64,000 bases of DNA from an uncultured Fodinibius sp. GTDB lineage: Bacteria; Bacteroidota; Rhodothermia; Balneolales; Balneolaceae. Shown piece after piece: positions 51,576 through 62,353 of the stretch; positions within the stretch are counted from its first letter, which is position 1; each line of letters opens with the position of its first letter. The DNA is taken from NCBI GenBank assembly GCA_913057775.1, contig CAJXOG010000002.1, forward strand, positions 186,001-250,000, given 5' to 3'. A model generated the notes under the pieces. It was given only the letters and a program-made list of their open reading frames with translations, was not told where the DNA came from and did no database searches. The position numbers and the translations under genes were made by a program.

Positions 51576-52625
51576 TTAGCTGATTGGTTCCAGGACAAAA
51601 ACACCGTTCCTGTTAATATAGCCGTACTTTTCCCCCAGTTTAACCATGGCAAATCCGCCCTTGTAACTCCAGGCTTTATCATAAATGGGTTCCGCAATTA
51701 GCTGACCACGTTCATTGATAAATCCATATTTGCCGTTTCGCTTTATTTTAGCTCTGTCCTCATGAAATGAAAAAGCCTTTTCGTAGGTGGGTTCAATGAT
51801 AATTTTGCCTTGCCTGTTAATGTAGCCATATTTTTTCTGTTCCAGATTTTCATTATCGATAGGCATGGCAATGACTGCTTTACCTTCAGAGAAAGGTTCG
51901 GCTTCCAAAAATTTTGAATCTATGATCACAGCACCGTTTTTATTGATGTATCCCCACTGCTTATATCCCAACTCTACCGCTGCTAACCCCTCGGAAAATG
52001 ATTTGGCCTGGGGATATTTTGCCGGTATAACTATTTCGCCGGAAGTATTGATGTATCCCCATTCCTTGTGTTCTGATGTTTGAACAAGGGCCAGTCCTTC
52101 ACTAAAAGCGGTTGCTATTTCGAATTGGGGCTGGATTTCAAAATCTCCTTTTTGATTAATATATCCCCAGTTATTTTTCTTGTGTTTTTGTACCGGTGCC
52201 AGACCATTGCTGAAACTCCCGGCATTATGATACTGAGGCTCAATAATGAAACCACCATCCCGGCTGATAAAACCGTATTGTCCGTTAATCTGGACTAAGG
52301 CTGTACCATTTTCGAAGTTTTGGGCATAGTCAAACCGCGGTTCGATGGCGACATTCCCTTGGCGGTCAATGTAGCCTATTTTTCCTAGAAAATTGACGGC
52401 TGACAATCCCTCAGAAAAGGTATAGGGCCATATCCTGTTGTTTACAAATTTGAACTGCGGATTAATTTCTTTCTTAAGGGTACTGTCTAAAAAGCCTACT
52501 TGCTGATCTTCTAAATAAGGGTACAGAAAGTTATCTGCAGAGTCGGCCGGTTCAGATGACTTGCAGGAGGTTAGGAGTATGGTAATTCCGGCTATGATAA
52601 TGCTCTTCCAAACTATCTTTGGCAT
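51576..52625 (-). CDS. WG-repeat lipoprotein
   Basis: A 349-residue protein with a lipobox (LLTSC, C21). About eight WG/beta-hairpin repeats of roughly 33-45 residues follow, each with a pattern such as WGYINKNG, ..IEPQY, FSEGLA. WG-repeat (KWG) proteins are of unknown role in the envelope; the repeats may form a propeller-like binding surface. It is transcribed leftward alone, after the membrane-protein gene. Repeat boundaries are judged by eye. Confidence 0.88.
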   Translation of the reverse strand: MPKIVWKSIIIAGITILLTSCKSSEPADSADNFLYPYLEDQQVGFLDSTLKKEINPQFKFVNNRIWPYTFSEGLSAVNFLGKIGYIDRQGNVAIEPRFDYAQNFENGTALVQINGQYGFISRDGGFIIEPQYHNAGSFSNGLAPVQKHKKNNWGYINQKGDFEIQPQFEIATAFSEGLALVQTSEHKEWGYINTSGEIVIPAKYPQAKSFSEGLAAVELGYKQWGYINKNGAVIIDSKFLEAEPFSEGKAVIAMPIDNENLEQKKYGYINRQGKIIIEPTYEKAFSFHEDRAKIKRNGKYGFINERGQLIAEPIYDKAWSYKGGFAMVKLGEKYGYINRNGVFVLEPIS

Positions 52626-52715
52626 AGTAGAACGGTGCTGATCTTTTTGGTTAACTATTGTGCTATTTTCTACCCTGATGCTGAATCTATGTTCCTATTA
52701 TATAATGGCAGATCA

Positions 52716-53369
52716 TCAGCTTCGGTACGAATTGGCAGGGATGGTATCTGACTCTTCTACTAGGCTTCTGTAGATGACCGCAGTAGCCATGGTTGTCAGT
52801 GGATAAGTGAAAATCACGCCTACTCCAAAAAGCAGGGCACCGATCAGGTTTAGAAATACAACTGCAACTCCGAACACAAAGAGTTCCAAAAGAAGATCTT
52901 GTGACAAATTGAAACTCTTCTGTAGAGCCGTAAATGAAGAATCACCGTTTTCAATGATGAAATAGGGGAAGAATTGGAATCGGATAGCGATCCAGATGCC
53001 CGGGGCTATGAGCAAAAGTAATCCTATAGAAACGGCCAGACCGTATATAAAACTGGCGACAAAATAGCTGAAAAAGATACTAAAGTTGTTGAACATATCA
53101 GCAACACTAACAGCGGCGTCTTGCACGAGCAGAAGCATTAACTTAGTAAAACCAAGACTCAAGAAGATTTGCGCTGCGGTTAATAAAAAAGAAACAAATT
53201 GGGTTTCTAATGTGGGATTTTCAGGAGCACGCAACATATAATAGATTTGCGGAACAACCGCTAAAACGATAAAGGTGAGTACCGCTCCAATAATAAAAGA
53301 GGCGTAAGATTTGTATTGCTGAAAACTAAACTTAAAAAGGGATGCCAAATCGATAGAAAGCTGCTGCAT
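52716..53369 (-). CDS. Multi-spanning membrane protein of unknown function
   Basis: A 217-residue protein with about five hydrophobic segments, including a GLLLLIAPGIWIAIRFQFFPYF stretch split by the membrane pattern LLIAPGIWIAIRFQFFPYFI at about 120-140. This APGI-RF-F-FP signature occurs in YciC/UPF0259-like and GDPD-associated membrane domains, so it may be distantly related to the N-terminal part of the glycerophosphodiesterase at 5835-7733. No catalytic residues are seen. It is divergent from uvrA. Confidence 0.65.
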   Translation of the reverse strand: MQQLSIDLASLFKFSFQQYKSYASFIIGAVLTFIVLAVVPQIYYMLRAPENPTLETQFVSFLLTAAQIFLSLGFTKLMLLLVQDAAVSVADMFNNFSIFFSYFVASFIYGLAVSIGLLLLIAPGIWIAIRFQFFPYFIIENGDSSFTALQKSFNLSQDLLLELFVFGVAVVFLNLIGALLFGVGVIFTYPLTTMATAVIYRSLVEESDTIPANSYRS

Positions 53370-53509
53370 AGCTATTGAATGAAATGCCGGTATTTTCCGT
53401 TATCATGCCTGATTTCGATAGTGAAAATCAGTTTTAATTATAGGCTTCAAAAGATACGATTTATCCTTATCTTTTAAAGTTTTATTGAACTTCAAAATCC
53501 GTATTACCT

Positions 53510-56368
53510 TTGCGAGAAAATATAGTCATCCGCGGTGCACGCGAACACAATCTGCAAAACTTAGATGTTAATATACCCCGTGAAGAGCTTGTTGTTATTA
53601 CCGGCATCTCTGGTTCGGGGAAATCATCGCTGGCTTTTGATACCATTTATGCTGAAGGTCAGCGTCGATTTTTAGAATCACTTTCCGCTTACGCGCGACA
53701 GTTTTTGGGGATGATGGAGCGTCCCGAAGTTGATTTTATTGACGGGCTTTCACCGGTTATTTCTATCGATCAAAAAACAACAAACCGAAACCCACGCTCT
53801 ACAGTGGGTACTGTTACAGAAATTTATGATTTCTTGCGGCTGCTTTATGCTCGCGTCGGTGTACCTTATTCTTGGAAATCAGGTAACAAGATGGAAAAGC
53901 AGACCGCCGACCAGGTTGTATCTACAATTATGGATATGCCGGAAGGAACTAGGGCCTATTGCCTGGCGCCGGTGGTACGGGGACGTAAGGGGCATTATCG
54001 GGAGCTATTCGAACAAACGATGAAGCAGGGCTTTGTACAGGTGCGTGTGGATAGGGAATTCATGGACTTGGAAGAAGATATGAAAGTGGAACGCTATGAA
54101 AAGCACGACATTGAGGTCGTAGTTGATCGCTTTGTGATCAACGAAAAAAGCGAAAAGCGTATCGCCGAAAGCGTACGGCTGGCCCTTGAGATGGCCGAGG
54201 GAAATGTGATTTTGGCTGTGCCTCAGGAAGAGGATGGAGAGGTAGAATTCAAGGATCATCTGTATTCGCAGAATCTCTTTGATCCCGAAAGTGGATTAGC
54301 GTACGAAGATCCCGCGCCCAATATGTTTTCATTTAACTCTCCCTACGGTGCTTGTCAGCATTGCGATGGATTGGGGTATACCTATGATGTAAATCGCGAT
54401 TTGGTGATTCCCAATAAAGAGCAAACGATTGAGGAGGGAGCCATTCGTTACCTTGGAGAACCCCGCGATATTTTTGCATTCAAGCAAATAAAAGCGGTGC
54501 TCGATTCGGTGGGGCTCGATTTTGAAACGCCAATCAAAGAGTTTACTGAAGAGCAAATGGATCTGCTTTTTGACGGAGGCGGTGATACCAAGTATGACGT
54601 CAGTTATGATTTTCGCGATGATAATGTCACGTACAAGCACTCCTTCAAAGGATTGCGGGATATGATCTATGAGAAGTACGAGGAAAGTAATTCCAATAAA
54701 CAGCGCGATAAAGCTAAGGCATTTATGAGTAAGATCGACTGTCCCGAGTGCGGCGGCGGTCGACTTAATAAAGAGGCGCTTTCGTATCGTATTGATGGCT
54801 ACACGATTGATGAGTTAGTGCAAATGGATATTACTACGCTGCGAGATACCATTAATAATCTGGATCTCACCGAGCGGCAGCAGAAGATAGGCAGCCAGGT
54901 ATTAAAGGAAGTACGTGATCGCGTGGATTTTCTGCTTAACGTTGGATTGAATTATTTGACGCTGGATAGGGAAGCACAGTCGCTTAGTGGCGGGGAAGCA
55001 CAGCGTATCCGTTTGGCTACCCAGATCGGCACGCAGCTGGTAGGTGTACTCTATATTCTGGATGAGCCCAGTATTGGGTTGCATCAACGGGATAATATCA
55101 AGCTAATTAATTCGCTTGAAACGCTCCGCGATCTGGGGAACAGCGTAATTGTGGTTGAACACGATCGCGAAACTATTGAGTCGGCCGACTATGTAATTGA
55201 TATGGGACCCGGTGCAGGTGAATACGGTGGAGAAATTGTTACTGAAGGAAAGCCTGAGGATCTCGATCCGGACTCGATGACGGCTAAGTTTTTAAAAGAT
55301 GAAGAAACGGTTCCATACCCTAGTGAACGGCGGGACGGTAATGGAAAATCAGTTCGACTCGAAGGAGCACGCGGGCACAATCTAAAGGAAGTGGATGTTG
55401 ATATCCCACTCGGTAAATTTATTTGTGTGACAGGCGTGAGTGGAAGTGGAAAGAGTTCGCTGATCAACCAGACGCTGGAGCCTATTCTCTCATCGGAATT
55501 TTATAATTCAAAATCGGTACCGCTCCCTTTTGATGAAGTACACGGCATCGATAATCTGGATAAGATTATTTCGGTGGATCAGAGCCCGATCGGGCGTACG
55601 CCGCGATCAAATCCCGGGACCTATACCAAGGTATTTGATCATATTCGCAAGCTTTTTGCTGAGCTGCCGGAGTCCAAAATTCGGGGTTACGAACAGGGGC
55701 GGTTTTCATTTAATGTGAAAGGCGGACGCTGCGAAGCTTGTAATGGTGATGGGGTTCGAAAGATTGAGATGAACTTTCTGCCGGATGTGTATGTGGATTG
55801 CGAAACATGTAATGGCAAGCGCTACAACCGAGAGACGCTCGAAATTTATTACAAGGGTAAGAATATATCCGATGTATTAAATATGTCGGTGAATGAAGCG
55901 CACGAATTCTTTGATTCGGTACCCGCTATCAATCGTATTTTGGGTACGCTCGTTGATGTTGGACTCGGCTACCTGCGATTGGGTCAGCCTAGTACTACGC
56001 TTAGTGGCGGTGAAGCACAACGCATTAAGCTTGCTCGCGAACTTGCCAAAGTGGGTACCGGCGATACATTATATATCTTGGATGAACCCACCACCGGATT
56101 ACATTTTCAGGATGTGCGTATGCTTGTTGATGTGGTACAGCAGCTGGTGGACAAAGGAAATACTGTAATTGTAATCGAGCATAATCTCGACCTCATAAAA
56201 GCGGCAGATTGGATTATCGATCTGGGTCCCGAAGGTGGGGTCGGGGGAGGAGAAATTATTGCTGAAGGAAAACCCGAGGAGGTTGCCCAAATGGAGGAGA
56301 GCTACACGGGGCAATATCTGAAGGAAGAATTTAACCGCGAGGAGCAAAAGACGGTTACGGCCTCTTAA
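53510..56368 (+). CDS. uvrA: UvrA excinuclease ABC subunit A
   Basis: A 952-residue DNA-damage recognition ATPase. Both ABC modules are complete: Walker [10 protein letters not shown] (32-40) and GVSGSGKSS, and two LSGGEAQRI signatures. The zinc modules have CQHC and CPECGGG in the first half and CEAC with CETCNGKRY in the second. It loads UvrB at lesions in nucleotide excision repair. The start appears to be TTG at 53510; an in-frame stop lies eight codons upstream and no ATG or GTG is available without losing the conserved IRGAREHNL opening. A Bacteroidota-like TACCTTTG box overlaps the start. Confidence 0.96.
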   Translation: MRENIVIRGAREHNLQNLDVNIPREELVVITGISGSGKSSLAFDTIYAEGQRRFLESLSAYARQFLGMMERPEVDFIDGLSPVISIDQKTTNRNPRSTVGTVTEIYDFLRLLYARVGVPYSWKSGNKMEKQTADQVVSTIMDMPEGTRAYCLAPVVRGRKGHYRELFEQTMKQGFVQVRVDREFMDLEEDMKVERYEKHDIEVVVDRFVINEKSEKRIAESVRLALEMAEGNVILAVPQEEDGEVEFKDHLYSQNLFDPESGLAYEDPAPNMFSFNSPYGACQHCDGLGYTYDVNRDLVIPNKEQTIEEGAIRYLGEPRDIFAFKQIKAVLDSVGLDFETPIKEFTEEQMDLLFDGGGDTKYDVSYDFRDDNVTYKHSFKGLRDMIYEKYEESNSNKQRDKAKAFMSKIDCPECGGGRLNKEALSYRIDGYTIDELVQMDITTLRDTINNLDLTERQQKIGSQVLKEVRDRVDFLLNVGLNYLTLDREAQSLSGGEAQRIRLATQIGTQLVGVLYILDEPSIGLHQRDNIKLINSLETLRDLGNSVIVVEHDRETIESADYVIDMGPGAGEYGGEIVTEGKPEDLDPDSMTAKFLKDEETVPYPSERRDGNGKSVRLEGARGHNLKEVDVDIPLGKFICVTGVSGSGKSSLINQTLEPILSSEFYNSKSVPLPFDEVHGIDNLDKIISVDQSPIGRTPRSNPGTYTKVFDHIRKLFAELPESKIRGYEQGRFSFNVKGGRCEACNGDGVRKIEMNFLPDVYVDCETCNGKRYNRETLEIYYKGKNISDVLNMSVNEAHEFFDSVPAINRILGTLVDVGLGYLRLGQPSTTLSGGEAQRIKLARELAKVGTGDTLYILDEPTTGLHFQDVRMLVDVVQQLVDKGNTVIVIEHNLDLIKAADWIIDLGPEGGVGGGEIIAEGKPEEVAQMEESYTGQYLKEEFNREEQKTVTAS

Positions 56369-56371
56369 AGA

Positions 56372-56495
56372 GGCTTTTTCAAAACTCCACATGTCATCCT
56401 GAATTTATTTCAGGATCTGTTTTTAAATACTGTTGAAAGATTTTTTTAGATTCTGGAATGAGTTCAAATGAAACAAGAGGCAGTCCCCCTCCTAA
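56372..56495 (+). repeat. MITE-like dispersed repeat, copy D (about 124 bases)
   Basis: Starts GAGGCTTTTTCAAAACTCCA and contains the hairpin ATCCTGAATTTATTTCAGGAT. It ends CAAGAGGCAGT and aligns with the reverse complement of copy A over most of its length, including TTTAAATACTGYTGAAAG and TTTTTTAGATTCT. It sits just after the uvrA stop. Confidence 0.75.
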
Positions 56496-56590
56496 AAGTA
56501 TATCCCAAAATAAGTTGAGGTTTTATCTGCCAAAATTTGGCAGGTTGAATTACTTTCGACATTATAGCGTATATCCTTCTAACAAAATTC

Positions 56591-56596
56591 GGAGGT
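56591..56596 (+). promoter_or_regulatory. Strong Shine-Dalgarno site
   Basis: The bases CGGAGG lie a few bases before the ATG at 56601. A consensus site is rare in this window and supports translation of the small gene that follows. Confidence 0.7.
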
Positions 56597-56600
56597 TTAT

Positions 56601-56804
56601 ATGAGTTTTTTCGCAAAGTGTCTGTCAGTATGTATTGTGCTCATCGTATTGATAACAGTGCTGTTTGAAAGTGTGTTTTATTCACAGATGCCTCTTTCGA
56701 GCAATATTTTGTTTGCTTCGTTTGCCGCGTTGATGATTACCATATTTTATGGATGGCTTGACGAGATGTTTTTTCAGAAGCATCAGCCGGGGCTGGAAGA
56801 GTAA
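56601..56804 (+). CDS. Small two-helix membrane protein of unknown function
   Basis: A 67-residue protein with two transmembrane helices (about 6-27 and 34-52) and an acidic C-terminal tail. I do not recognise a family. The strong ribosome site and its own position after a repeat element and before another unknown membrane gene indicate a real, probably well translated gene. Confidence 0.7.
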   Translation: MSFFAKCLSVCIVLIVLITVLFESVFYSQMPLSSNILFASFAALMITIFYGWLDEMFFQKHQPGLEE

Positions 56805-56909
56805 TTTAGCATGAGACTATAATTTCCCTAAGAGCTTTCTCGAAAGAGATTTCAGGAAAGCAGAAAAAGGTTTGTCCCGTTCTTACATTCTCCCTATTTT
56901 CTGCCACTG

Positions 56910-57458
56910 ATGAATCGACTCCGCACATATATAATTCGTCTTTTTGTAATTGCCGTGATTTGTACAGGCTTTGGCTTGTATATGGTGCAGCAAGTTCAGG
57001 TGAATCGTTCATCGCAGGCCTTTGCGAGTTGGTTGGATACCAAGGTGAAAACTTCTGATGGCATTGGGTTGCAAAAAGAGTTGGATGATCTTCGGAAGTC
57101 AGCCAGTGACTTGGATGAGTTTATAAAAGAAGCTTCTCAGTTTGTGAAAAGTAACAACGAGAACTTTGATTTTTCTTTTACGGAATCAACAGCCTCAATG
57201 CACTTCTATCAGATGTTGCTAGTTGAGTGGAGTCAATTTCAAACCGGTAACGCTATGGCCGGTATACCTATTCCCTCAGTTACAAAAGCTTTCGTCTCTA
57301 TTGTATTTGATCAAAACGGAGCAATAGGATCAGCGGCTGCTGTATCACTGATTCCCGAATATGTATGGAGTCTCGATACTTTTACTGCCGATGTTGACGG
57401 TTTTTTCAATATGGTAATGCAGCCGATGACAGAAGGGATTGCTATCGGTGCTCCTTAG
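56910..57458 (+). CDS. Membrane-anchored protein of unknown function upstream of secD
   Basis: A 182-residue protein with one N-terminal transmembrane helix (about 8-27, after MNRLRTYIIR) and a periplasmic domain without cysteines. A helical region (about 45-85, rich in Asp/Glu/Lys) is followed by a compact part with FSFTESTASMHFYQML and IPIPSVTKAFVSIVFDQNG. I do not recognise the family. It lies about 96 bases before secD on the same strand, so it may be co-transcribed, but no link to translocation is evident. Confidence 0.6.
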   Translation: MNRLRTYIIRLFVIAVICTGFGLYMVQQVQVNRSSQAFASWLDTKVKTSDGIGLQKELDDLRKSASDLDEFIKEASQFVKSNNENFDFSFTESTASMHFYQMLLVEWSQFQTGNAMAGIPIPSVTKAFVSIVFDQNGAIGSAAAVSLIPEYVWSLDTFTADVDGFFNMVMQPMTEGIAIGAP

Positions 57459-57554
57459 GTGGAACAGGGATATCCCATTCTTTAGTTATGTCTCGCACAA
57501 GCGGGTATTGTACTGTTAACGAATTTCTATTCTTAATTTTTAAAATGAATTATT

Positions 57555-59372
57555 ATGAAAGGTAATGGAACTAAAATAGGATTTATTGTCGCCTTTCTGG
57601 CACTTACGATCTTTTATTTATGGCCGACAGTAGTAAATATGTTGGAGCAGAATTATGTTGAGGACTTGCCAGAAGCCGAGCGCGCTGAGTATGTTGAAGA
57701 AAATGCGCAACGTCTGCAAGAGTTGCGCCAGAATTCGTTGTCGCTGGGGCTTGATCTACAGGGCGGCATGCATGTTACATTGGAAGTTGGTACGGCACAA
57801 TTTCTTAAAGAATTAGCGGGCGAAAACGCTGATACAACACTAGTCAATGTAATTGATGATGCTAAGCAGCGTGCACTCGCAAATAATACGGATTTTATTG
57901 AGGAGATGGTTCAGCTGTTTGAACAGCGTTATCCCGATGGAAGATTAAGTCGCTATTATCGTTCTGATACTGAAAATATCACACGTCGATCAACAAACGA
58001 AGAAATACAGCAGTATTTGGTAAAGCAGCGGGAATCAGCAGTGGATAGGGCGATGGAAATTATCCGATCGCGCGTTGACCGCTATGGGGTAACCGAGCCT
58101 GCGATCTTTAAGCAGGGGAACAACCGTGTGGTGGTTGAGCTTCCCGGGGTGGCGAATAAACAACGTATCCGTGATCTTCTGAAAGGAACTGCTCGTCTTG
58201 AGTTCCGACTGGTGGGTCAACCGGATCAAATTAGCAATGCGAAAGATCGTGTAGTAAGTTATTACGATCAGGTTTCTTCAGATACGAGCGATACCGTTCA
58301 GCAGGGAGCTGCTCAGAATCCATTGCTTGAAGTCTTAAATCCACGGGGTCAGAATCCTTATACCTTTGGATATACTACCGGTAGAGATACTGCTCGTGTA
58401 AATGAGTTGCTGCAGCGGCCTGAAGTGCAGGAGTTGATGCCCCGGAATGTTGAGTTGATGTGGGGTGCCACACCATTTACCGAAACTGAGCAGGGTCAGG
58501 AGTTATTTGAGCTTATTGGCGTGCGATCAGAAGTGGAGCTGACCGGAGATGTGATTTCTGAAGCCAGCGTTAATTTTGATCAGGCTACCAATGAACCTCG
58601 GGTATCAATGAACATGAACGCTGAGGGTGCTCGACGCTGGGCACGTATTACCGGGGCAAATATTGGGAAGCCTATTGCGATTGTGCTTGATGGGTACGTG
58701 TATTCCTATCCCAATGTAGAGACAAAAATTTCTAACGGTCGTTCTTCTATTTCCGGATTGGGAAGTGTTACCGAAGCCGAAGACCTTGTCAATATACTAC
58801 TTTCCGGTGCCCTTCCTGCTCCCCTTGATATAGTCGAGGAGCGTACGGTTGGTGCTACCCTTGGTGAAGAATCAATTCAGGCAGGATTTTATTCTACAAT
58901 TATCGGATTGATCATTGTTGCGATGTTTATGATGGTTTATTACCGAACCGGTGGGGCTATCGCCGACCTCGCATTGTTGCTCAATATCATTTTTATACTC
59001 GGTATTTTAGCGGCCTTTAAGGCAACACTTACATTACCCGGTATTGCGGGTATCGTGCTTACCATAGGTATGGCCGTGGATGCCAATGTGCTGATATTTG
59101 ACAGGATCAGAGAGGAACAGCGAGCCGGTAAAACGATTCGTGCCGCCATTGAGGGCGGTTATTCTAACGCTATGAGTGCCATTATGGATGCCAACATCAC
59201 GACATTCTTCGTAGGTATTATTCTCTATAGTTTTGGGGTTGGACCCATTAAAGGGTTTGCGGTTACGCTGATGGCCGGTATTGTGGCATCATTGTTTAGT
59301 GCGATTGTGATTACCCGCGTTATTGTGGATTACCTGACACGCGATAAATCTGCCGATATCAGCTTCGGTTAA
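57555..59372 (+). CDS. secD: Protein translocase subunit SecD
   Basis: A 605-residue inner-membrane protein with one N-terminal helix, a large periplasmic domain (about 30-420) and five further helices (about 440-600). Family motifs include LGLDLQGGMHVTLEV and the membrane motif DANVLIFDRIREE. With SecF it uses the proton gradient to pull secreted proteins through SecYEG. Many relatives have a fused SecDF; here the genes are separate with a 40-base gap. Confidence 0.97.
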   Translation: MKGNGTKIGFIVAFLALTIFYLWPTVVNMLEQNYVEDLPEAERAEYVEENAQRLQELRQNSLSLGLDLQGGMHVTLEVGTAQFLKELAGENADTTLVNVIDDAKQRALANNTDFIEEMVQLFEQRYPDGRLSRYYRSDTENITRRSTNEEIQQYLVKQRESAVDRAMEIIRSRVDRYGVTEPAIFKQGNNRVVVELPGVANKQRIRDLLKGTARLEFRLVGQPDQISNAKDRVVSYYDQVSSDTSDTVQQGAAQNPLLEVLNPRGQNPYTFGYTTGRDTARVNELLQRPEVQELMPRNVELMWGATPFTETEQGQELFELIGVRSEVELTGDVISEASVNFDQATNEPRVSMNMNAEGARRWARITGANIGKPIAIVLDGYVYSYPNVETKISNGRSSISGLGSVTEAEDLVNILLSGALPAPLDIVEERTVGATLGEESIQAGFYSTIIGLIIVAMFMMVYYRTGGAIADLALLLNIIFILGILAAFKATLTLPGIAGIVLTIGMAVDANVLIFDRIREEQRAGKTIRAAIEGGYSNAMSAIMDANITTFFVGIILYSFGVGPIKGFAVTLMAGIVASLFSAIVITRVIVDYLTRDKSADISFG

Positions 59373-59412
59373 AAACAAAGAAATTCAACATTTACAATAA
59401 GGGACTTTAATT

Positions 59413-60324
59413 ATGAGATGGTTCGAAAATCCTGATTTTAACTTTCTAAAAGGCCACAAAATTGCCTATTACGTTTCTGGTATTCTGCTTGTGGCTTCAA
59501 TCTTCGGAATCTTAACCAAAGGCTTGCAATACGGCATTGACTTCAAGGGCGGTAAAGAGTTCGTTCTTGAGTTCGAGCAGCCCGTTGATGTCATTGATAT
59601 TCGCTCCGAATTATCGGGTCCGCTGGATGGTACGCCGGTGGTTAAACTTTTCGGCTCACCGCAAGAGGTCTTGATCCGAACGGATAACCCTAAAAATATT
59701 TCTACGGTACAAACGCTCATTACCAGTACGATGTCGGAGGTGTATCCGGATAATCCGGCCACCGTTATCAAGACGGATATTGTTGGGGCCCGTTTTGCCG
59801 AAGATCTCAAACGGGGAGCGTTAAATGCTATTATATTTGCGTTGATTGTGATCTTTATTTACATCCTGATCCGGTTTAAAGACTGGACGTATTCGGCCGG
59901 CGCGGTAGCAGCCTTGTTTCACGATGTATTAATTGTCGTTGGGGTATTTACCTTCCTGTCGGACTTAGTACCGTTTAGTTTGCAAATGGATCAGTCAATA
60001 ATTGCTGCCTTTTTAACGATTGTGGGTTACTCACTTAATGACACAGTGGTCGTTTTTGACCGTATTAGGGAAAACAGTCTGCTGTATAAAACGATGGATC
60101 ACGATAAGATGGTCAACAGGAGTTTAAACGATACGTTAAGTCGTACCGTAATTACCTCTGTGACTACCTTTTTTGTGGTAACCATTCTATTTATATTTGG
60201 CGGGGAAGTTCTTAAAGGCTTTTCCTTTGCATTGATGCTTGGTGTCATTATTGGTACCTATAGTTCGTTGTTTGTAGCAAGTTCAACAGTTGTTGAAATT
60301 CAACGCTACCAAGAAAAAGCTTAA
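59413..60324 (+). CDS. secF: Protein translocase subunit SecF
   Basis: A 303-residue partner of SecD with six transmembrane helices and a small periplasmic domain (about 35-130). Family motifs are GIDFKGGKEFVLEF near the N-terminus and the membrane motif NDTVVVFDRIREN. It follows secD by 40 bases and precedes the STAS gene by 43 bases, probably in one operon. Confidence 0.97.
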   Translation: MRWFENPDFNFLKGHKIAYYVSGILLVASIFGILTKGLQYGIDFKGGKEFVLEFEQPVDVIDIRSELSGPLDGTPVVKLFGSPQEVLIRTDNPKNISTVQTLITSTMSEVYPDNPATVIKTDIVGARFAEDLKRGALNAIIFALIVIFIYILIRFKDWTYSAGAVAALFHDVLIVVGVFTFLSDLVPFSLQMDQSIIAAFLTIVGYSLNDTVVVFDRIRENSLLYKTMDHDKMVNRSLNDTLSRTVITSVTTFFVVTILFIFGGEVLKGFSFALMLGVIIGTYSSLFVASSTVVEIQRYQEKA

Positions 60325-60367
60325 CTATTATATTAACTCCTAATATTAACAAGCGGGGAGCAATCAA

Positions 60368-60724
60368 ATGAATTTTAATGTATCAGAACGATATAATTGT
60401 GTTGTAATTGAATTTAAGGGCAATGTGATGGGTGGCCCTGATGCCGTTAAACTAAACGAGAAGCTTCACGAGCTTATCGAAGAGGATAGAACCAATGTCG
60501 TTGCCGATTTGGGTAAAGTTAAGTTTATGAACTCATCGGGATTGGGGATGCTCATAGGTGGGCTCACAACGATGCGTAAAGCAGGCGGAGATTTACGTAT
60601 CGCTAATGCAACTGATAAAATCGAAAGCCTGCTTGTTGTTACCAAGTTGATTACCGTATTTAATCATTTTAAGTCGCTCGAAGAAGCGGTTAAATCATAC
60701 GGTAATTCCAAAGAGGAAGAGTAA
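60368..60724 (+). CDS. STAS-domain anti-sigma-factor antagonist
   Basis: A 118-residue single-domain protein of the SpoIIAA/RsbV type. The regulatory serine pattern FMNSSGLGML has S57 in place of SpoIIAA S58. Such proteins bind an anti-sigma kinase when unphosphorylated and free a sigma factor or other partner. No RsbW-like kinase or PP2C phosphatase is in the window. It ends the secDF transcript and has a strong terminator. Confidence 0.9.
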   Translation: MNFNVSERYNCVVIEFKGNVMGGPDAVKLNEKLHELIEEDRTNVVADLGKVKFMNSSGLGMLIGGLTTMRKAGGDLRIANATDKIESLLVVTKLITVFNHFKSLEEAVKSYGNSKEEE

Positions 60725-60745
60725 TATATTTTAAATTTAATTTAG

Positions 60746-62065
<1,320 letters not shown>

Positions 62066-62223
62066 TTTTATGGTAGAAAAGTTTTGTAGAAAATGACTAA
62101 TTGTTCTTGATATATATAGGGTGAATACCTTATATTTGGGACTCTTTGAAAACGGAAAATCCTCTTGTGTTAAAGCTACTGAGGACTCATTTTTAAAAGT
62201 TTTTTGAAGAACTTGACGTATTA

Positions 62224-62295
62224 GCGGGAGTAGCTCAGCGGTAGAGCATCTCGTTGCCAACGAGAAGGTCGCCGGTTCGACTCCGGTCTCCCGCT
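62224..62295 (+). tRNA. tRNA-Gly (anticodon GCC)
   Basis: A 72-base cloverleaf. Acceptor GCGGGAG pairs with CTCCCGC. The D-arm is GCTC/GAGC. The anticodon stem TCTCG/CGAGA holds the loop TTGCCAA, giving anticodon GCC. The T-arm is CCGG-TTCGACT-CCGG. The discriminator is T and CCA is not encoded. Confidence 0.97.
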
Positions 62296-62302
62296 CTTTA
62301 GT

Positions 62303-62337
62303 AAAAGCTCTTGCAGTTCTCTGCAGGAGCTTTTTTT
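62303..62337. terminator. Terminator after tRNA-Gly
   Basis: AAAGCTCTTGCAG pairs with CTGCAGGAGCTTT, with one mismatch, around a TTCT loop, then a T-run. The flanking A-run also lets it serve the leftward potassium transporter transcript. Confidence 0.9.
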
Positions 62338-62353
62338 ATTAACAAGTAGCTGG

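Noticed and set aside
53441-53455. ATAGGCTTCAAAAG upstream of uvrA as a fifth copy of the ATAGGCTTTT motif
   Set aside because: It diverges after ATAGGCTT, and similar strings occur inside coding regions, so it is not distinguishable from chance.
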